Shown here one piece after another: positions 3,842 through 5,766 of a stretch of DNA of 5,766 bases. The DNA comes from Nitrospirota bacterium. GTDB lineage: Bacteria; Nitrospirota; Thermodesulfovibrionia; Thermodesulfovibrionales; JdFR-88. Under the pieces are notes generated by a model. That model had not been told where the DNA came from, made no database searches, and saw only the letters and a program-made list of their open reading frames with translations. Where the stretch lies: the NCBI GenBank assembly GCA_021790695.1, contig JAJYGJ010000103.1, positions 1 through 5,766 on the forward strand, given 5' to 3'. Within the stretch, counting starts at the first letter, position 1; each line of letters starts with the position of its first letter. The position numbers were made by a program, and so were the translations under genes.

Positions 3842-5766
3842 GCTTGGACTTTAATTCCCCGATCTCTTTTTTAAGCTCTATCATCTTCAACTCCCGTCCG
3901 ACGGTCAGTTTCTGGAACCTTTCAAGTTCGGCCAGCCTCTCCAGTTCCTTGGTCCTCTGCTCCGCCACCTGCGCCTCGGCCTTCCTCTGGGCGGTGATGT
4001 CCCGGGCGGCGGCGAACACTCCAAGCACGTTGCCCGCCACTTCCTTATAAACCGACGCGTTGTAGAGGACGTCCGTGAGTTTTCCATCCTTGTGCCGGAT
4101 GGTAAGAGGATAGTCCATGACGAAGCCGCGCGCGAAAACCTCCTGGTATCCCTGCCGGGCCTTGTCCGGCTCCGTGAAGTAGTTTGAAAAATCCGTCCCT
4201 ATGAGGTCTTCCCTCCGGATGCCCGTCACCTTCGCGGTCGCCTCGTTGACGTCCGTGATCTTGCCGTCCGGGCTGATGGTCACGAGCGGGTCCAGGGAGG
4301 CCTCTATAAGGCTCCTCGCGTACTGGGAGGCCTGCTTCTGGGCGGTGACGTCGCGGGCGGCGGCGAACACGCCCATGACCCTGCCGCGCACGTCCTTGTA
4401 AACCGAGGCGTTGTAGAGGACGTCCGTGAGTTTTCCATCCTTGTGCCTGATCGTCAGAGGATAGTCCGTGACGAAGCCCTTGGCGAAGACCTGCTGATAG
4501 CCTTCCCGCGCCCTCTGGGGTTCGCTGAAATAATTGGAAAAGTCCGTGCCGATCAGGTCTTCGCGGCCCATGCCCGTGACCTTGATCGTTGCCTCGTTGA
4601 CGTCCGTGATCTTGCCGTCCGGGCTGATGGTCACGAGCGGGTCCAGGGACGCCTCGATAAGAGACCTGGCATACTGGGATGCGGACCGCAGTTGCTCCTC
4701 GGCCTCTCTCTTTTCCGAGATGTCGCTGCTCATGAGCAGATAGCCCAGAGGGTTTCCGTTCTCGTCGTTGCGGCGCGTCACGACGACCGAGGCCGCGAAA
4801 CGGGAGCCGTCCTTCCTCACGCGCACGAATTCGCCCTCCGCGAGCCCTTTCTCATAAGCGGTCTTAAGCAGTCTTTCCACCGCGCCCGACGCTATGTCTT
4901 CCGGCACGTGCAGTATCTCGGAGTTCCTGCCCAGTATCTCCTCGGCCGTGTATCCGTAGTTGCGCCTCGCGCCCTCGTTCCATGAGAGTATGCGGTGGTC
5001 GAGGTCCTTGCCGATAATGGAGTATTTGATCGAGCTCTGAAGGATGTTGTCCAGGAGGTTCTTGGTCTCCGCGAACTCGCGCATGACGCGCTTGGATTCG
5101 GTGACGTCGCGGGCGGCGGCGAAGACGCCCAGGACGTTTCCCCTCACGTCCTTGTAGACCGAGGCGTTGTAGAGGACGTCCGTGAGCTTCCCGTTTCGGT
5201 GCCTGATCGTCAGGGGATAGTCCATGACGAAGCCCCGGGCGAAGACCTCCTGATATCCCTGCCGCGCCTTGTCCGGTTCCGTGAAGTAGTTGGAAAAGTC
5301 AGCCCCGATCAGGTCCGCCCGCGGCATCCCGGTCACCTTCACGGTGGCCTCGTTGACGTCCGTGATCTTGCCGTCGGCGCTGATCGTGACGAGGGGGTCC
5401 AGGGACGCCTCGATAAGAGACCTGGCGTACTGCGAGGTCTGCTTCTGGGCCGTGACGTCGCGGGCGGCGGCGAACACGCCCAGGACCTTGCCCGTGACGC
5501 CCTTGTAGACGGAGGCGTTGTAAAGGACGTCCGTAAGGCTTCCGTCTTTGTGCCGGATGGTAAGGGGGTAGTCCGTGACGAACCCCTTGGCGAAGACCTG
5601 CTGGTAGCCTTCCCGGGCCTTCTCGGGCTCGGTGAAGTAATTGGCGAAGTCCGTCCCTACGAGGTCCCGCCGGCTCATCCCCGTGACCTCCACAGTGGCC
5701 TCGTTGACGTCCGTGATCTTTCCGGCCGAGCTGATCGTGACCAGGGGGTCCAGGGAGGCCTCGATA
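3831..5766 (-). CDS. PAS-array sensor protein without kinase domain (5' end outside window)
   Basis: The frame is open to the window edge; 644 residues are visible, numbered here from the first complete codon (5763-5765). The GTG at 5693 lies inside a PAS domain and is not the true start. Five PAS domains follow one another: unit A (1-117), unit B (118-238), a different canonical PAS (239-369, with LSWNEGARRNYGYTAEEILGR), unit C (370-486) and unit D (487 to about 593). The tail (about 594-644) is a charged helix, with QRTKELERLAELERFQKLTV followed by GRELKMIELKKEIGELK, then stop. A, B, C and D share IEASLDPLVTIS, GKITDVNEAT, DYPLTIRH, DVLYNASVY and GVFAAARD. There are no membrane segments in the visible part and no cysteine, so a LOV-type flavin adduct is excluded. 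Ligand unknown. It probably signals through its C-terminal coil to the overlapping kinase gene product; domains N-terminal to the window could change this view. Confidence 0.87.
   Translation of the reverse strand, partial: IEASLDPLVTISSAGKITDVNEATVEVTGMSRRDLVGTDFANYFTEPEKAREGYQQVFAKGFVTDYPLTIRHKDGSLTDVLYNASVYKGVTGKVLGVFAAARDVTAQKQTSQYARSLIEASLDPLVTISADGKITDVNEATVKVTGMPRADLIGADFSNYFTEPDKARQGYQEVFARGFVMDYPLTIRHRNGKLTDVLYNASVYKDVRGNVLGVFAAARDVTESKRVMREFAETKNLLDNILQSSIKYSIIGKDLDHRILSWNEGARRNYGYTAEEILGRNSEILHVPEDIASGAVERLLKTAYEKGLAEGEFVRVRKDGSRFAASVVVTRRNDENGNPLGYLLMSSDISEKREAEEQLRSASQYARSLIEASLDPLVTISPDGKITDVNEATIKVTGMGREDLIGTDFSNYFSEPQRAREGYQQVFAKGFVTDYPLTIRHKDGKLTDVLYNASVYKDVRGRVMGVFAAARDVTAQKQASQYARSLIEASLDPLVTISPDGKITDVNEATAKVTGIRREDLIGTDFSNYFTEPDKARQGYQEVFARGFVMDYPLTIRHKDGKLTDVLYNASVYKEVAGNVLGVFAAARDITAQRKAEAQVAEQRTKELERLAELERFQKLTVGRELKMIELKKEIGELKSKLGS
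3987..4307 (-). repeat. PAS repeat unit D
   Basis: Fourth copy, of B type (ARQGYQEVFARGFVMDYPL), immediately before the C-terminal coiled coil. Its TGIRRED segment differs from the TGM of the other three units. With units A-C it gives the order A, B, other PAS, A-like, B-like. Confidence 0.85.
4308..4658 (-). repeat. PAS repeat unit C (117 residues)
   Basis: Third copy of the repeat, 351 bases like unit A and of A type: AREGYQQVFAKGFVTDYPL and linker AQKQASQYARSL. The preceding linker (residues about 355-369) ends in the same SQYARSL that joins A to B, so the boundary of the duplication can be placed there. Confidence 0.85.
5094..5414 (-). repeat. PAS repeat unit B
   Basis: Second unit, PAS core of about 107 residues. 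It carries the diagnostic variant PDKARQGYQEVFARGFVMDY, identical at protein level in unit D but with many synonymous base differences. It ends with a linker (TESKRVMREFAETKNLL) unlike the other units, leading into the divergent PAS domain. Confidence 0.85.
5415..5765 (-). repeat. PAS repeat unit A (117 residues)
   Basis: First visible unit, 351 bases. It carries the diagnostic variant AREGYQQVFAKGFVTDYPL and the linker AQKQTSQYARSL, both shared with unit C. Because its upstream linker lies outside the window, further copies may precede it. Confidence 0.85.

Noticed and set aside
5691..5693. GTG as start of the PAS protein
   Set aside because: The frame continues upstream to the window edge with conserved PAS sequence (IEASLDPLVTIS), so the gene starts outside the window.

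Overview
The window is bacterial and compact, with a GC-rich coding bias. It has two plus-strand genes on the left (about 188-2230), and a three-gene minus-strand signalling operon on the right (2252 to the window edge), convergent with them. The mix of a GH57 glycoside hydrolase, an HMA2-type small membrane protein, very long PAS arrays and a HisKA_2 kinase fits an environmental, often anaerobic, bacterium such as a Desulfobacterota or Nitrospirota member. This placement is inference from gene content; no marker gene is present.

Left part. Bases 1-187 hold no gene but carry a G-rich tract and a good sigma70-like promoter (110-139) that leads to a strong ribosome binding site and the GH57 gene (188-1651). 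The 207-base gap 1652-1858 is unusually rich in structure. It has a GC-rich REP-like hairpin, a short tandem repeat, and then an AT-rich segment with an array of TGTAAC half-sites phased at 11 bp that resembles a Pho-box-type operator and ends next to a possible -10 element. Next comes a small HMA2-like protein (1859-2230) whose start is set by its ribosome binding site.

Right part. Transcribed leftwards are a PAS-array protein with no kinase domain (5766 to 3831, its N-terminus outside the window), an orphan HisKA_2 histidine kinase with no sensory domain (3841-2627), and a receiver-only response regulator (2623-2252). The first two overlap by 11 bases, and the last two are 3 bases apart. 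Both downstream genes start with TTG. Together they look like one signalling pathway split into sensor, kinase and receiver polypeptides.

The striking property of the operon is internal repetition at two scales. The sensor has four near-identical 117-residue PAS units in an A-B-(other PAS)-A'-B' order. The kinase linker has seven 21-residue repeats, each exactly three heptads long. Part of that array is duplicated exactly at the DNA level. No tRNA, rRNA, insertion sequence, CRISPR array or phage gene was seen.
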